Positions 27,196-34,944 of a DNA stretch of 64,000 bases are shown here, piece after piece. This DNA is from Streptomyces sp. NBC_01197 (GTDB lineage Bacteria > Actinomycetota > Actinomycetes > Streptomycetales > Streptomycetaceae). Within the stretch, counting starts at the first letter, position 1. Every line of letters begins with the position of its first letter. The stretch spans positions 868,001 to 932,000 of the forward strand of contig NZ_CP108569.1 of assembly GCF_036010505.1 (NCBI RefSeq), in the 5' to 3' direction. Under the pieces are notes generated by a model. It was given only the letters and a program-made list of their open reading frames with translations. It made no database searches and was not told the origin of the DNA. A program made the translations under genes and the position numbers.

Positions 27196-29517
27196 GTGAG
27201 CGGCGTGAAGCACGGTCCGGCCCCGGCCGGCAGAAGAGCCCGAGCCCTCCTCCTGGAGGCGGAGCGGCTGCTCGGTGCGGCGCGGGCCGTCGTCGCCGAC
27301 CATGCCGCGGCCGCCGACGCCGTACGGAGCGCGCTCACCCCGCTCCAGCAGGAGCTGGCCAGGGCCGAGCTGGAGCCGATCCCGCTCTCCCGGCTGCGGG
27401 ACGTCACCGAGGGCCGGCTGCGGCTCGGCGCCCTGGAACAAGCGGGTTTCACCACGGTCGCCCAGGTGCACGACGCGGGCCGCTACGCGCTGCGGCAGCT
27501 GCCCGGCGTCGGCGCCCAGACCGCCGACCAGGCCGTCGCCGCCGCCGGGCAGATCGCCAGGGCGGTCGAGGAGACCGTCACCGTACGGATCGACATCGAC
27601 CGCCCCGAGCCGCGCACGACGGCGCTCGTCAGATCGCTGCACGTGCTGGCGCAGGCCGGGCCAGGACTGCGCCGCGCCCATGACACGGCACTGCGGCTCG
27701 GCACCGAGCTCGACCGGCTCCTGCCGCAGGCCGGGCCGGGTCGCAGCAGGCTCCGGACGGCGCTGGCCGGCCGGACCAGGCGTACGGAGGTGCTCGCCGC
27801 GCTCGAAGCCGTCGGGGACCTCACCCGGCAGTCGGCGGCGGACGGGGTGCCGCTGCTGCTCGCCCAGGTCTCGGCCGATCTGCTGCGGGTGCCCGCGTCC
27901 GATGCCGAGGCCTGGGTCGGCTTCGAGCTGCGCTCGGCCGACTACTACAGCCTCCTCGCGGAGTTCGCAGGCAAGGGCCCCGACCTCGCCGCGGCGGAGG
28001 GGTTCGTGCCCTCCGGCATCGCCGGGCGGGTCCGTGCCCAGCCGCTGGACGACAGCAGGCTGCGGGTGTCCCTGCGCGGCTACCAGGCTTTCGGGGCGCG
28101 GTTCGCGCTGGTGCAGCGCCGGGTGATCATCGGTGACGAGATGGGGCTCGGCAAGACGGTCCAGGCCATCGCGGCGATGGCCCATCTCGCGGCGGGCGGC
28201 GCCACGCACTTCCTGGTCGTCTGCCCGGCGAGCGTACTCATCAACTGGACGCGCGAGGTGGGCTCCCGCTCCACGCTGGCCGTCCGGCCGGTGCACGGAC
28301 CGGGGCGCAGGCCGGCCTTCGCGGAGTGGTGCGAGCGGGGCGGGGTCGCGGTCACCACCTTCGATGTGCTGCATCTGCTCGCGGTCCCGGACGACGTACG
28401 CCCGGGGATGCTCGTCGTCGACGAGGCGCACTTCGTCAAGAACCCCCTCACCCGGCGGGCGAAGGCCGTGGCCGACTGGACCGGCCCGTCCGAACGGGTG
28501 CTCTTCCTGACCGGCACGCCGATGGAGAACCGGGTCGAGGAGTTCCGCAGTCTGGTCCGCAGGCTCCAGCCCGAGCTGGTGCCCGCGGTCCTGGACCGGG
28601 ACGCGGCAGCCGGCTCACAGGTGTTCCGCAGGGCGGTCGCGCCCGCCTATCTCCGCCGCAATCAGGAGGACGTCCTCACGGAGCTGCCCGCGCTGGTGCA
28701 GGTGGACGAGTGGGAGGAGCTCAGCGCGGGGGACCTGGCGGCGTACCGGGAGGCCGTGGCGGACGGGCACTTCATGCGGATGCGCCGGGCCGCTTACGCC
28801 CGCCCGGAGAGTTCGGCGAAGCTCCGGCGGCTGCGCGAGCTGGTCGCTGAGGCAGCCGCCAACGGTCTGAAGGTCGTGGTGTTCTCGTACTTCCGCGATG
28901 TGCTGGCCACGGTGGGGACGGCCCTCGGCGGGACGGCGTACGGGCCGGTGGAGGGCGGCCTGCCGGCCGCCCGCCGCCAGGAGCTGGTCGACGCGTTCTC
29001 GGCGGCCCCCGGGCACGCGGTGCTGCTGAGCCAGTTCCAGTCCGGCGGGGTGGGGCTCAACATGCAGGCGGCTTCCGTCGTCATCCTGTGCGAGCCGCAG
29101 ATCAAGCCGGCCATGGAGCACCAGGCCGTGGCACGCGCCCACCGGATGGGCCAGGTCAGAACGGTGCGGGTGCACCGGCTGCTGGCCGCCGACAGCGTGG
29201 ATACGCGGATGCTCGGCGTACTGGCCGACAAGGCGCGGCTGTTCGACGCGTACGCCCGGCGCAGCGAGGTGGCCGAGGCGACGCCCGACGCGGTCGACGT
29301 CTCCGACGGGAGCCTCGCCCGGCGGATCGTGGAGGAGGAGCAGCTGCGGCTGTTCCTGGCGAAGCGGGAACTCGCCGAGGGAGCGCTCGCAGAGGGGGAG
29401 CCCGCAGACGGACAGCTTTCCGCACGGGAGGCACGGAAGGTCCCGAGGCAGGGGGCCCCGGACGAGGGGGCCCCGGAGCTGCGCGTCTCTGAGCGGGAGG
29501 CGGCCGGAGACGCGTGA
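27196..29517 (+). CDS. SNF2 family DEAD/DEAH-box helicase
   Basis: About 773 residues. The N-terminal part has a helix-hairpin-helix-like segment (L-P-G-V-G-A-Q-T-A). The SNF2 motor follows: motif I D-E-M-G-L-G-K-T, motif II D-E-A-H, motif III L-T-G-T-P-M-E-N, motif V G-G-V-G-L-N-M and motif VI Q-A-V-A-R-A-H-R-M-G-Q. Such proteins move along double-stranded DNA without strand separation and act in repair, remodelling or defence. The C-terminal 60 residues are low-complexity acidic sequence. GTG 27196 is my preferred start; ATG 27094 would add 34 residues. No nuclease or methylase partner is adjacent, which argues against a defence operon. Confidence 0.87.
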   Translation: MSGVKHGPAPAGRRARALLLEAERLLGAARAVVADHAAAADAVRSALTPLQQELARAELEPIPLSRLRDVTEGRLRLGALEQAGFTTVAQVHDAGRYALRQLPGVGAQTADQAVAAAGQIARAVEETVTVRIDIDRPEPRTTALVRSLHVLAQAGPGLRRAHDTALRLGTELDRLLPQAGPGRSRLRTALAGRTRRTEVLAALEAVGDLTRQSAADGVPLLLAQVSADLLRVPASDAEAWVGFELRSADYYSLLAEFAGKGPDLAAAEGFVPSGIAGRVRAQPLDDSRLRVSLRGYQAFGARFALVQRRVIIGDEMGLGKTVQAIAAMAHLAAGGATHFLVVCPASVLINWTREVGSRSTLAVRPVHGPGRRPAFAEWCERGGVAVTTFDVLHLLAVPDDVRPGMLVVDEAHFVKNPLTRRAKAVADWTGPSERVLFLTGTPMENRVEEFRSLVRRLQPELVPAVLDRDAAAGSQVFRRAVAPAYLRRNQEDVLTELPALVQVDEWEELSAGDLAAYREAVADGHFMRMRRAAYARPESSAKLRRLRELVAEAAANGLKVVVFSYFRDVLATVGTALGGTAYGPVEGGLPAARRQELVDAFSAAPGHAVLLSQFQSGGVGLNMQAASVVILCEPQIKPAMEHQAVARAHRMGQVRTVRVHRLLAADSVDTRMLGVLADKARLFDAYARRSEVAEATPDAVDVSDGSLARRIVEEEQLRLFLAKRELAEGALAEGEPADGQLSAREARKVPRQGAPDEGAPELRVSEREAAGDA

Positions 29518-29543
29518 AGGCCCGCATCGCTGCGGGCCTTCAC
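29514..29543. terminator. Bidirectional terminator overlapping the helicase stop codon
   Basis: A perfect 13-bp stem (GTGAAGGCCCGCA with TGCGGGCCTTCAC) has a four-base loop. The helicase TGA lies within the first arm. It also serves the convergent aldehyde dehydrogenase gene. Confidence 0.85.
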
Positions 29544-29595
29544 GGGTGCCGGTGTCCCGGCGGACCGCCAAGGGTCAGAGCGCGGTCATCAAGTG

Positions 29596-31035
29596 TCAGA
29601 GCGCGGTCATGACGTGCTTGATGCGCGTGTAGTCCTCGAATCCGTACGCCGAGAGGTCCTTGCCGTAACCGGAGAGCTTGAATCCGCCGTGCGGCATCTC
29701 CGCGGCGAGCGCCCCGTGGTTGTTGATCCACACGCAGCCGAAGTCCAGGCGCCTGGACATCCGCATCGCGCGCTGGTGGTCCTTGGTCCACACCGATGAG
29801 GCGAGCGCGAAGTCGACGCCGTTGGCGTAGGCCACGGCCTGGTCCTCGGTGCTGAACGACTGGACGGTGATGACGGGGCCGAAGACCTCGTTCTGGATGA
29901 TCTCGTCGTCCTGGTGCAGTCCGGAGACGACCGTGGGGGCGTAGAAGTACCCCTGGTCGCCGACCCGGTGGCCGCCCGCCTCGACCGTGGCGTGGCCGGG
30001 GAGCCGGCCGATGAACCCGGCCACCTGGGCCAGCTGGTTCGCGTTGTTCAGCGGGCCGAAGAACGCCTCGGCGACCTCCGGGCCGCCGGTCGTGGTCGCC
30101 GCCGCTGCCTCGGCGAGCGCCGCGACGAACGCGTCGTGGACGGACTCGTGCACGATGACCCGGGTCGCGGCGGTGCAGTCCTGGCCCGCGTTGAAGTAAC
30201 CGGCCACCGCGATGTCCTCGGCGGCCTTGGTGAGAGCTTCGCCGCCGAGGTCGTCGAAGACGACGACCGGCGCCTTGCCGCCCAGCTCCAGGTGGACCCG
30301 CTTGACGTCCTTGGCCGCCGAAGCCGCGACCTGCATGCCCGCCCGTACCGAGCCGGTGATCGCGGCCATCGCCGGGGTGGCGTGCTCGACCATCAGCCGG
30401 CCGGTCTCGCGGTCTCCGCAGAGGACGTTGAACACGCCTTCGCTGTGGCCGAGTTCGGCCAGCACTCCGCCGACGATCTCCGCGACCAGGACGGTCGACG
30501 CGGGGGTGGTGTCGGACGGCTTGATGACGACCGTGTTGCCGGCCGCGAGGGCCGGAGCGAACTTCCAGACCGCCATCATCAGCGGATAGTTCCACGGCGC
30601 GACCTGCGCCACGACGCCGACCGGCTCCCGCCGGATGATCGACGTCAGCCCGTCCATGTACTCGCCGGCCGACCGGCCCTCAAGCAGCCGGGCCGCCCCC
30701 GCGAAGAAGCGGATCTGGTCCACGACCGACGGGATCTCGTCATCCGTCAGCTGCGCGAGCGGCTTGCCCGTGTCGCGCGCCTCCGCCGCGATCAGCTCGG
30801 CCGCGCGCTCCTCGAAGACATCCGCGACCCGCAGCAGCACCTTCTGGCGTGCGGCGGGGGTCGCGTCGCGCCACGCGGGGAACGCGGCGGACGCGGCCTC
30901 CATGGCCGCGTCGACGTCGGCGGCCCCGGACAGCGCGGAGGTCTCGTACACCTCTCCCGTACAGGGGTCGGTCACATCGAGAGTGCGGCCGTCGGCCGCC
31001 TCCTTGAACTCACCGTTGATGTAGTTGCGCAGCAT
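29596..31035 (-). CDS. NAD(P)-dependent aldehyde dehydrogenase, probable gamma-aminobutyraldehyde type
   Basis: A 479-residue enzyme with the class motifs: V-A-P-W-N-Y-P-L near 150, the general-base Glu in L-E-L-G-G-K-A-P and the nucleophile Cys287 in N-A-G-Q-D-C. N-E-V-F-G-P-V follows. The D-C-T-A-A-T-R segment after the nucleophile resembles aminobutyraldehyde/betaine aldehyde dehydrogenases, which oxidise polyamine-derived aldehydes. No polyamine oxidase or aminotransferase gene is close by, so the substrate is an inference. ATG 31035 has GAGG nine bases upstream. The lytic transglycosylase gene ends 112 bases upstream on the same strand. Confidence 0.88.
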   Translation of the reverse strand: MLRNYINGEFKEAADGRTLDVTDPCTGEVYETSALSGAADVDAAMEAASAAFPAWRDATPAARQKVLLRVADVFEERAAELIAAEARDTGKPLAQLTDDEIPSVVDQIRFFAGAARLLEGRSAGEYMDGLTSIIRREPVGVVAQVAPWNYPLMMAVWKFAPALAAGNTVVIKPSDTTPASTVLVAEIVGGVLAELGHSEGVFNVLCGDRETGRLMVEHATPAMAAITGSVRAGMQVAASAAKDVKRVHLELGGKAPVVVFDDLGGEALTKAAEDIAVAGYFNAGQDCTAATRVIVHESVHDAFVAALAEAAAATTTGGPEVAEAFFGPLNNANQLAQVAGFIGRLPGHATVEAGGHRVGDQGYFYAPTVVSGLHQDDEIIQNEVFGPVITVQSFSTEDQAVAYANGVDFALASSVWTKDHQRAMRMSRRLDFGCVWINNHGALAAEMPHGGFKLSGYGKDLSAYGFEDYTRIKHVMTAL

Positions 31036-31112
31036 GCACACCAGCCTCGCGGAATCCGCGGCCCGCGTGACCGGACAATGTGGAGCACCGGCCCCGCCGC
31101 CCCCTACAGAAC

Positions 31113-31154
31113 GGCACAGTCAGGACGGCACAGCCAGGAGGGCACCCTCAGGAC
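31113..31154. repeat. Three tandem 14-bp repeats across the transglycosylase stop codon
   Basis: GGCACAGTCAGGAC, GGCACAGCCAGGAG and GGCACCCTCAGGAC lie head to tail, followed by a partial GGCGCAC. The third unit contains the stop codon of the transglycosylase gene on the other strand. Confidence 0.65.
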
Positions 31155-32389
31155 GGCGCACCCGGATCTGCGGGGGCAGACGCGCAGCCGTCGCCCGGCG
31201 TGCCCGACGGGCTCGGGTCCGCCGTCGGCGAGCCGGAAGGGGACGGTGACGGCGACGGGCACTCCGGCGGTGTGCTGCCGCCGCTGCCGGGACCGGGCGA
31301 CGAACTGTCCGGCGGCCCCGGTGTGGGGCCCGACGACGGCGAACCGGTGCCGCCAGGATCTCCCGGGGCGCTCGGTGAACTGCCGGGCGGAGTCGGGGTG
31401 CCACCGGCGGACGGGCTCGCGGACGGTGTGTGGGAGGGCGCGGGGCCGATGACGATCCCGCCGCCGCCAGGGGCCCCGTGCCCGTGCCCGTCCCCGTGTC
31501 CGCTGTGCTGGTGCGACTTGCCGGTCTGTGTACCGTCGGACGCGCTGCCGCCGGACCCGCTGCCCGCGCCCGGGCTGCGCGGCAGGACCCCTTCGCCGTC
31601 CGGGACCTCGTGCGTTCCGTTCCGGTAGAAGGAGAGCCAGGACAGCACCAGCCTCAGATAGGCGTCCGAGTGGTTGTAGCTGAGGACCGCGCTGTCCAGA
31701 CCGCCACTGCTGCGGAGATCACGGCTCCCGGCGCAGAGATAGTGTCCGGCGGCGAGCGCGGCGTCGAAGACATTGTCCGGGTCCTTCTTGCCGTCGTGGT
31801 TCCCGTCCTGCCCCCAGGCCGCCCAGGTGGACGGGATGAACTGCATCGGGCCCACCGCCCGGTCGTACGTCGTGTCCCCGTCGTACGCGCCGTGGTCGGT
31901 GTCGGGGATGTGCGCGAAGCCCGAGCCGTTGAGCACCGGGCCGAGGATCGGTGCGAGGGTGGTGCCGTGCTTGTCGACCGCCCCGCCCCGCGCCTGCCCC
32001 GATTCGACCTTGCCGATCGCGGCGAGCAGCTGCCAGGGCAGCCCGCAGGCGCGGTCGCTGTGACGCAGCTGCGCCTCGGCGGACCTGTAGGCGGCCAGTA
32101 AGGTCGCCGGGATCCCCGACTGCTCGTACACCGGTCCGGCGCCGGTGGCGTCGGCCGGGTTGCCCGGCGGAGGCGGAGTGACCAGCGGCGGGATCTCGGT
32201 GTGGAACGAGTTGTCCGTGGGGCCTTCGACCTGCGCGGTGGTCTCACCGGCCGGTACGGACGATTTCTTCGGCTGCGGCAGCTGATCGTGCACGAGTCCT
32301 GGTGCCTGCGAGGCGGTGAGCGCGGCCATGGCCACCGCGGCCACCGCGCTTCCCCCCAGTCCCCGCCGCATCCGCCGCACGTGCCTCAT
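31148..32389 (-). CDS. Secreted lytic murein transglycosylase with low-complexity tail
   Basis: A 413-residue exported protein with a basic N-terminus and hydrophobic signal segment in the first 30 residues. The lysozyme-like SLT domain (about 90-265) has its catalytic Glu in G-K-V-E-S-G. G-P-M-Q-F-I-P-S-T-W and an A-L-A-A-G-H-Y-L-C segment follow. The last 150 residues are a Pro/Ser/Gly/His-rich tail, probably wall-spanning or disordered. It cleaves the glycan strand of peptidoglycan. ATG 32389 follows GGGAG by six bases. Leu97 is encoded by TTA. It lies downstream of the mce operon, separated by a hairpin. Confidence 0.88.
   Translation of the reverse strand: MRHVRRMRRGLGGSAVAAVAMAALTASQAPGLVHDQLPQPKKSSVPAGETTAQVEGPTDNSFHTEIPPLVTPPPPGNPADATGAGPVYEQSGIPATLLAAYRSAEAQLRHSDRACGLPWQLLAAIGKVESGQARGGAVDKHGTTLAPILGPVLNGSGFAHIPDTDHGAYDGDTTYDRAVGPMQFIPSTWAAWGQDGNHDGKKDPDNVFDAALAAGHYLCAGSRDLRSSGGLDSAVLSYNHSDAYLRLVLSWLSFYRNGTHEVPDGEGVLPRSPGAGSGSGGSASDGTQTGKSHQHSGHGDGHGHGAPGGGGIVIGPAPSHTPSASPSAGGTPTPPGSSPSAPGDPGGTGSPSSGPTPGPPDSSSPGPGSGGSTPPECPSPSPSPSGSPTADPSPSGTPGDGCASAPADPGAPS
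32099..32101 (-). other. In-frame TTA leucine codon (bldA-dependent)
   Basis: Codon 97 of the transglycosylase gene is TTA, in the stretch encoding P-A-T-L-L-A-A-Y. TTA is read only by the developmentally regulated bldA tRNA in Streptomyces, so full translation should depend on bldA. I found no other in-frame TTA in the window when checking by eye. Confidence 0.8.
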
Positions 32390-32451
32390 ACGCCGCTCCC
32401 TCATCGGAATTCCGGAATCATCGGGCTGTTCGCGCTGTGCTGGTCACCGGG

Positions 32452-32475
32452 CTGGGCCTAGCCGGCCAGGCCCAG
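32452..32475. terminator. Hairpin between the mce operon and the transglycosylase gene
   Basis: CTGGGCCT and AGGCCCAG form a perfect 8-bp stem around AGCCGGCC, 24 bases after the last mce-associated stop. It may end or attenuate the long mce transcript before the transglycosylase gene. Confidence 0.5.
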
Positions 32476-32499
32476 TCGGCCGGGCCAGGGGTGGCCGGG

Positions 32500-33231
32500 T
32501 CACCGGGTGAAGGTGTCGATGTTCGCGATCCGCCACTTGCCGCCCCCGCGCACCGCGTCGACGGCGAACATGGCCGCGGCGTAGGTCGTCCGGTCCTTCT
32601 TCGCGGCCGTGTCGGTGTTGCTCTGGTCGGCGTAGAGGAGCACGCGCGCGCGGTCGCCGTCGATCAGCTCCACACCGCTCTCGGTGACGGTGGTGGTCAG
32701 CACGGGCTTCTGCTTGGCGGCCTGCGCGCGTACGGCCGCCAGCATGTCCTTGTGCTGCTTGACGGCCTTGCCGGTGAGGAGGGTCGCCGCGGCCCGGTCG
32801 GCCTTGGCCGTGTTGGTGTAGTCGTACGAGAAGAGGGCGTCGACGGCGCTGGTGACCTGGCCCTTCACCTCGGTTGTGCGGGCCACGTCGCTCAGTGCGC
32901 CGTTGCTGGTCGCTGCGGAGTCGTGCAGCGTGGACGCCCGTGTCCCCGCGTAGGCGGCGAACCCGCCGAGCAGCACGGTGAGGACGGCGAGCAGCACGGG
33001 CAGCCGGGCGAAGGTACGGAGCCGCGGGCGTGGAGCCCCGGAGCCGGTAATCCCCGCCTCTACGGGTTCAGGACCTTCGGGTTCAGGCCCCCCGGCGTCC
33101 GCATCGACGTCGGCGGCAGGACCGGCACCTGGCGTTTCAGACGGCTTCTCCGTCGGCCGCGGCCTGACGCGCACCGGGGCCACGGCCGCCAGTCGCCGCT
33201 GCCGGTTGATGAGATGACGGGTGGTCGACAT
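32500..33231 (-). CDS. Mce-associated membrane protein (fourth of four)
   Basis: 243 residues: a proline- and acid-rich cytoplasmic N-terminal part (about 1-70), one membrane segment (about 73-95) and an extracytoplasmic domain ending in G-K-W-R-I-A-N-I. The W-x-(I/L) strand at the very end is typical of Mce-associated (Mas) proteins. In mycobacteria Mas proteins support stability or function of the Mce transporter. The N-terminal extension is the longest of the four here. It is the last gene before the hairpin at 32.45 kb and lies 24 bases after the previous one. The start is ATG 33231. Confidence 0.75.
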   Translation of the reverse strand: MSTTRHLINRQRRLAAVAPVRVRPRPTEKPSETPGAGPAADVDADAGGPEPEGPEPVEAGITGSGAPRPRLRTFARLPVLLAVLTVLLGGFAAYAGTRASTLHDSAATSNGALSDVARTTEVKGQVTSAVDALFSYDYTNTAKADRAAATLLTGKAVKQHKDMLAAVRAQAAKQKPVLTTTVTESGVELIDGDRARVLLYADQSNTDTAAKKDRTTYAAAMFAVDAVRGGGKWRIANIDTFTR

Positions 33232-33255
33232 GTCGTCCTCAGCTCCTCTCCTGGG

Positions 33256-33798
33256 TCAGCCGGCGGTGTTGCCGACGGGTGCCTGGCCCAGGGCGCTGAG
33301 TTTCCAGCCCCCGGACGTACGCGTGAGCTCACCGAGCAGCCGGCTCTCCTTCTCGGCCGGCTTGCCCTTCGGCGCGGTCACCGTGATCCGCAGCGCCACC
33401 ATCACGCTCGCCCTGCCCGCCCGGTCGTCCAGTTCGGTGACCGCGCCGGAGAGCACCTTCGCCGTGGAAACCGTCTGCGCCTGTTTGATCTGCTTCTCGA
33501 ACTCAGGCCTGCCATCGGTGAGTTGCTTGTGCAGATCGCCCGTCGTCGACGCCTCCCAGGTGTCGAGCCCGGTCGTCAGCTTCCGGTGGTCCAGCGTGTT
33601 CATGTTCTGTACGGCCTGCTCCCCCGCGGCCAGTACCCGGTCCCGCGACCGTGCGTACGCGGCGGAGTCGTCGTGCGCGGCCGCGTACCAGGACCACCCG
33701 CCCCAGCCCGCCGCACCCGCGGCCAGCAGCGCCAGCGCGAGTGCCACGACCGTCAGCGGGTTCCTTGCCGTCCTCAGCGTATTGAGCGTCGTGGGCAT
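33256..33798 (-). CDS. Mce-associated membrane protein (third)
   Basis: 180 residues with a short cytoplasmic N-terminus, one membrane segment (about 14-36) and a periplasm-like domain. The domain includes N-T-L-D at about 67 and G-G-W-K-L-S-A-L near the end. It closely parallels the first Mas protein in length and in the R-D-x-(A/V)-L-A-A-G-x-(E/R) helix after the membrane, suggesting gene duplication. The start is ATG 33798, 13 bases after the preceding stop. Confidence 0.75.
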   Translation of the reverse strand: MPTTLNTLRTARNPLTVVALALALLAAGAAGWGGWSWYAAAHDDSAAYARSRDRVLAAGEQAVQNMNTLDHRKLTTGLDTWEASTTGDLHKQLTDGRPEFEKQIKQAQTVSTAKVLSGAVTELDDRAGRASVMVALRITVTAPKGKPAEKESRLLGELTRTSGGWKLSALGQAPVGNTAG

Positions 33799-33811
33799 GT
33801 ACGTCTCTCCC

Positions 33812-34435
33812 TCAGCGGGCCGTGATGTCGGTGATCAGCCAGTTGCCGCCGCGGAGTTCGGCCGTCACCGACAGCTGCGCGGCCACCACCCCGGCCGGTC
33901 TGCCCTTGCGCTGTGCGGTCTGGTCGAGGAAGACCAGCAGCCGCGCCTCGCTGCCGGTCAGCCGGGTGACTCCGGCCCGTACCACCTGGGTGGTGAGCGT
34001 CAGCTTCTGCTCCTTCGCCCGCTTACCGACCTGCCCGAAGAGCGCGGCGTACTGCTTCGCGGCCTTCCCTGCGAGCAGTTCACGCGCCGACTGCGCGGTG
34101 ACGTCGGTGGCCTGCGGTGTGTAGGAGAGGACCTTGCCGAGCGTGTCGCTGACGTCCCCGGTGACCTGCGAGGTGGCCTCCGTGTCGGCGAGGGCGTGGT
34201 TCGCGGCGGCCGGCGTGGTCCTCAACTGGTGGGCCCTGAACAGCATCCCGGCCCCACCGAGCACCAACAGCAGGACGGCCAGACCTGCCGCGATCAGGGC
34301 CCGGCGCCGGCCGCGACCGCTCGCCCCTGGCGTCTCCTCGTCCGGGACATCCGAAACGTCCGAGAAGTCTGAGACATCCGGGGCGTCCGAGGCGTCCTGC
34401 GCGTCCACTCCGATGTCCTCCGCCGTACTGCTCAC
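33812..34435 (-). CDS. Mce-associated membrane protein (second)
   Basis: 207 residues. The acidic N-terminus has repeated D-V-S-D units (about 20-32), then a basic patch and one membrane segment (about 47-68). The external domain ends N-W-L-I-T-D-I. The sequence after the membrane (V-T-G-D-V-S-D-T-L, L-S-Y-T) resembles the fourth Mas protein, so the four genes look like an alternating duplicated pair. GTG 34435 overlaps the preceding stop by four bases, indicating translational coupling. Confidence 0.75.
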   Translation of the reverse strand: MSSTAEDIGVDAQDASDAPDVSDFSDVSDVPDEETPGASGRGRRRALIAAGLAVLLLVLGGAGMLFRAHQLRTTPAAANHALADTEATSQVTGDVSDTLGKVLSYTPQATDVTAQSARELLAGKAAKQYAALFGQVGKRAKEQKLTLTTQVVRAGVTRLTGSEARLLVFLDQTAQRKGRPAGVVAAQLSVTAELRGGNWLITDITAR

Positions 34436-34944
34436 GCGCCCTCCTTACCGACCGGCACTGCGCTGAGTGCGGTGACTTTCCAGCCGTCCGGGGTACGGGC
34501 GAGCGTGGCCGTGAAGCGTTTACGGTCGGTCGTCGCCGTACCGCCCCTGGGGGTGATCGCGACCTTGACCGTGGCGATCAGCGCCGCTGTGCCCGCGCGG
34601 TCGTCGAGCGTGGTGAGCGCGGCGTCGGTGACGGTGCCGCGCGCCGAAGTGCCGGCCTTGGTGAGAGTGGTGCGGTCGGTGGTCCGGGTGGCTGCCAGCC
34701 TGTCGTGGAGCGCTCCGGTCGAGGCGTCGAGCCACTGCGCCAGCCCGCTGTCGGTGTCCTTCACATCGAGGGTGTTGAGCTGGGCGACCCGTTCGCGCCC
34801 GGCCGCCAGCGCGGCGTCCCGGGACGCCGCGTACCGCAGCGAACCGTCCTGGTGCGCCTGCCAGTACACCCACCCGGAGACGGTACAGAAGACGACGGCC
34901 ACCGCGACGGCCGCCCAGCTCAGCACCTTGGTACGTGTGGTCAT
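34432..34944 (-). CDS. Mce-associated membrane protein (first)
   Basis: 170 residues with an N-terminal membrane segment (about 6-28) and an external domain containing N-T-L-D-V-K-D-T-D and a final G-W-K-V-T-A-L strand. It pairs in sequence with the third Mas protein. ATG 34944 overlaps the mceF stop in an ATGA junction, tying its translation to the Mce subunits. Confidence 0.78.
   Translation of the reverse strand: MTTRTKVLSWAAVAVAVVFCTVSGWVYWQAHQDGSLRYAASRDAALAAGRERVAQLNTLDVKDTDSGLAQWLDASTGALHDRLAATRTTDRTTLTKAGTSARGTVTDAALTTLDDRAGTAALIATVKVAITPRGGTATTDRKRFTATLARTPDGWKVTALSAVPVGKEGA

Noticed and set aside
31113..31154. A possible mini-CRISPR or VNTR locus
   Set aside because: The repeats are contiguous with no spacers, so this is an ordinary short tandem repeat.
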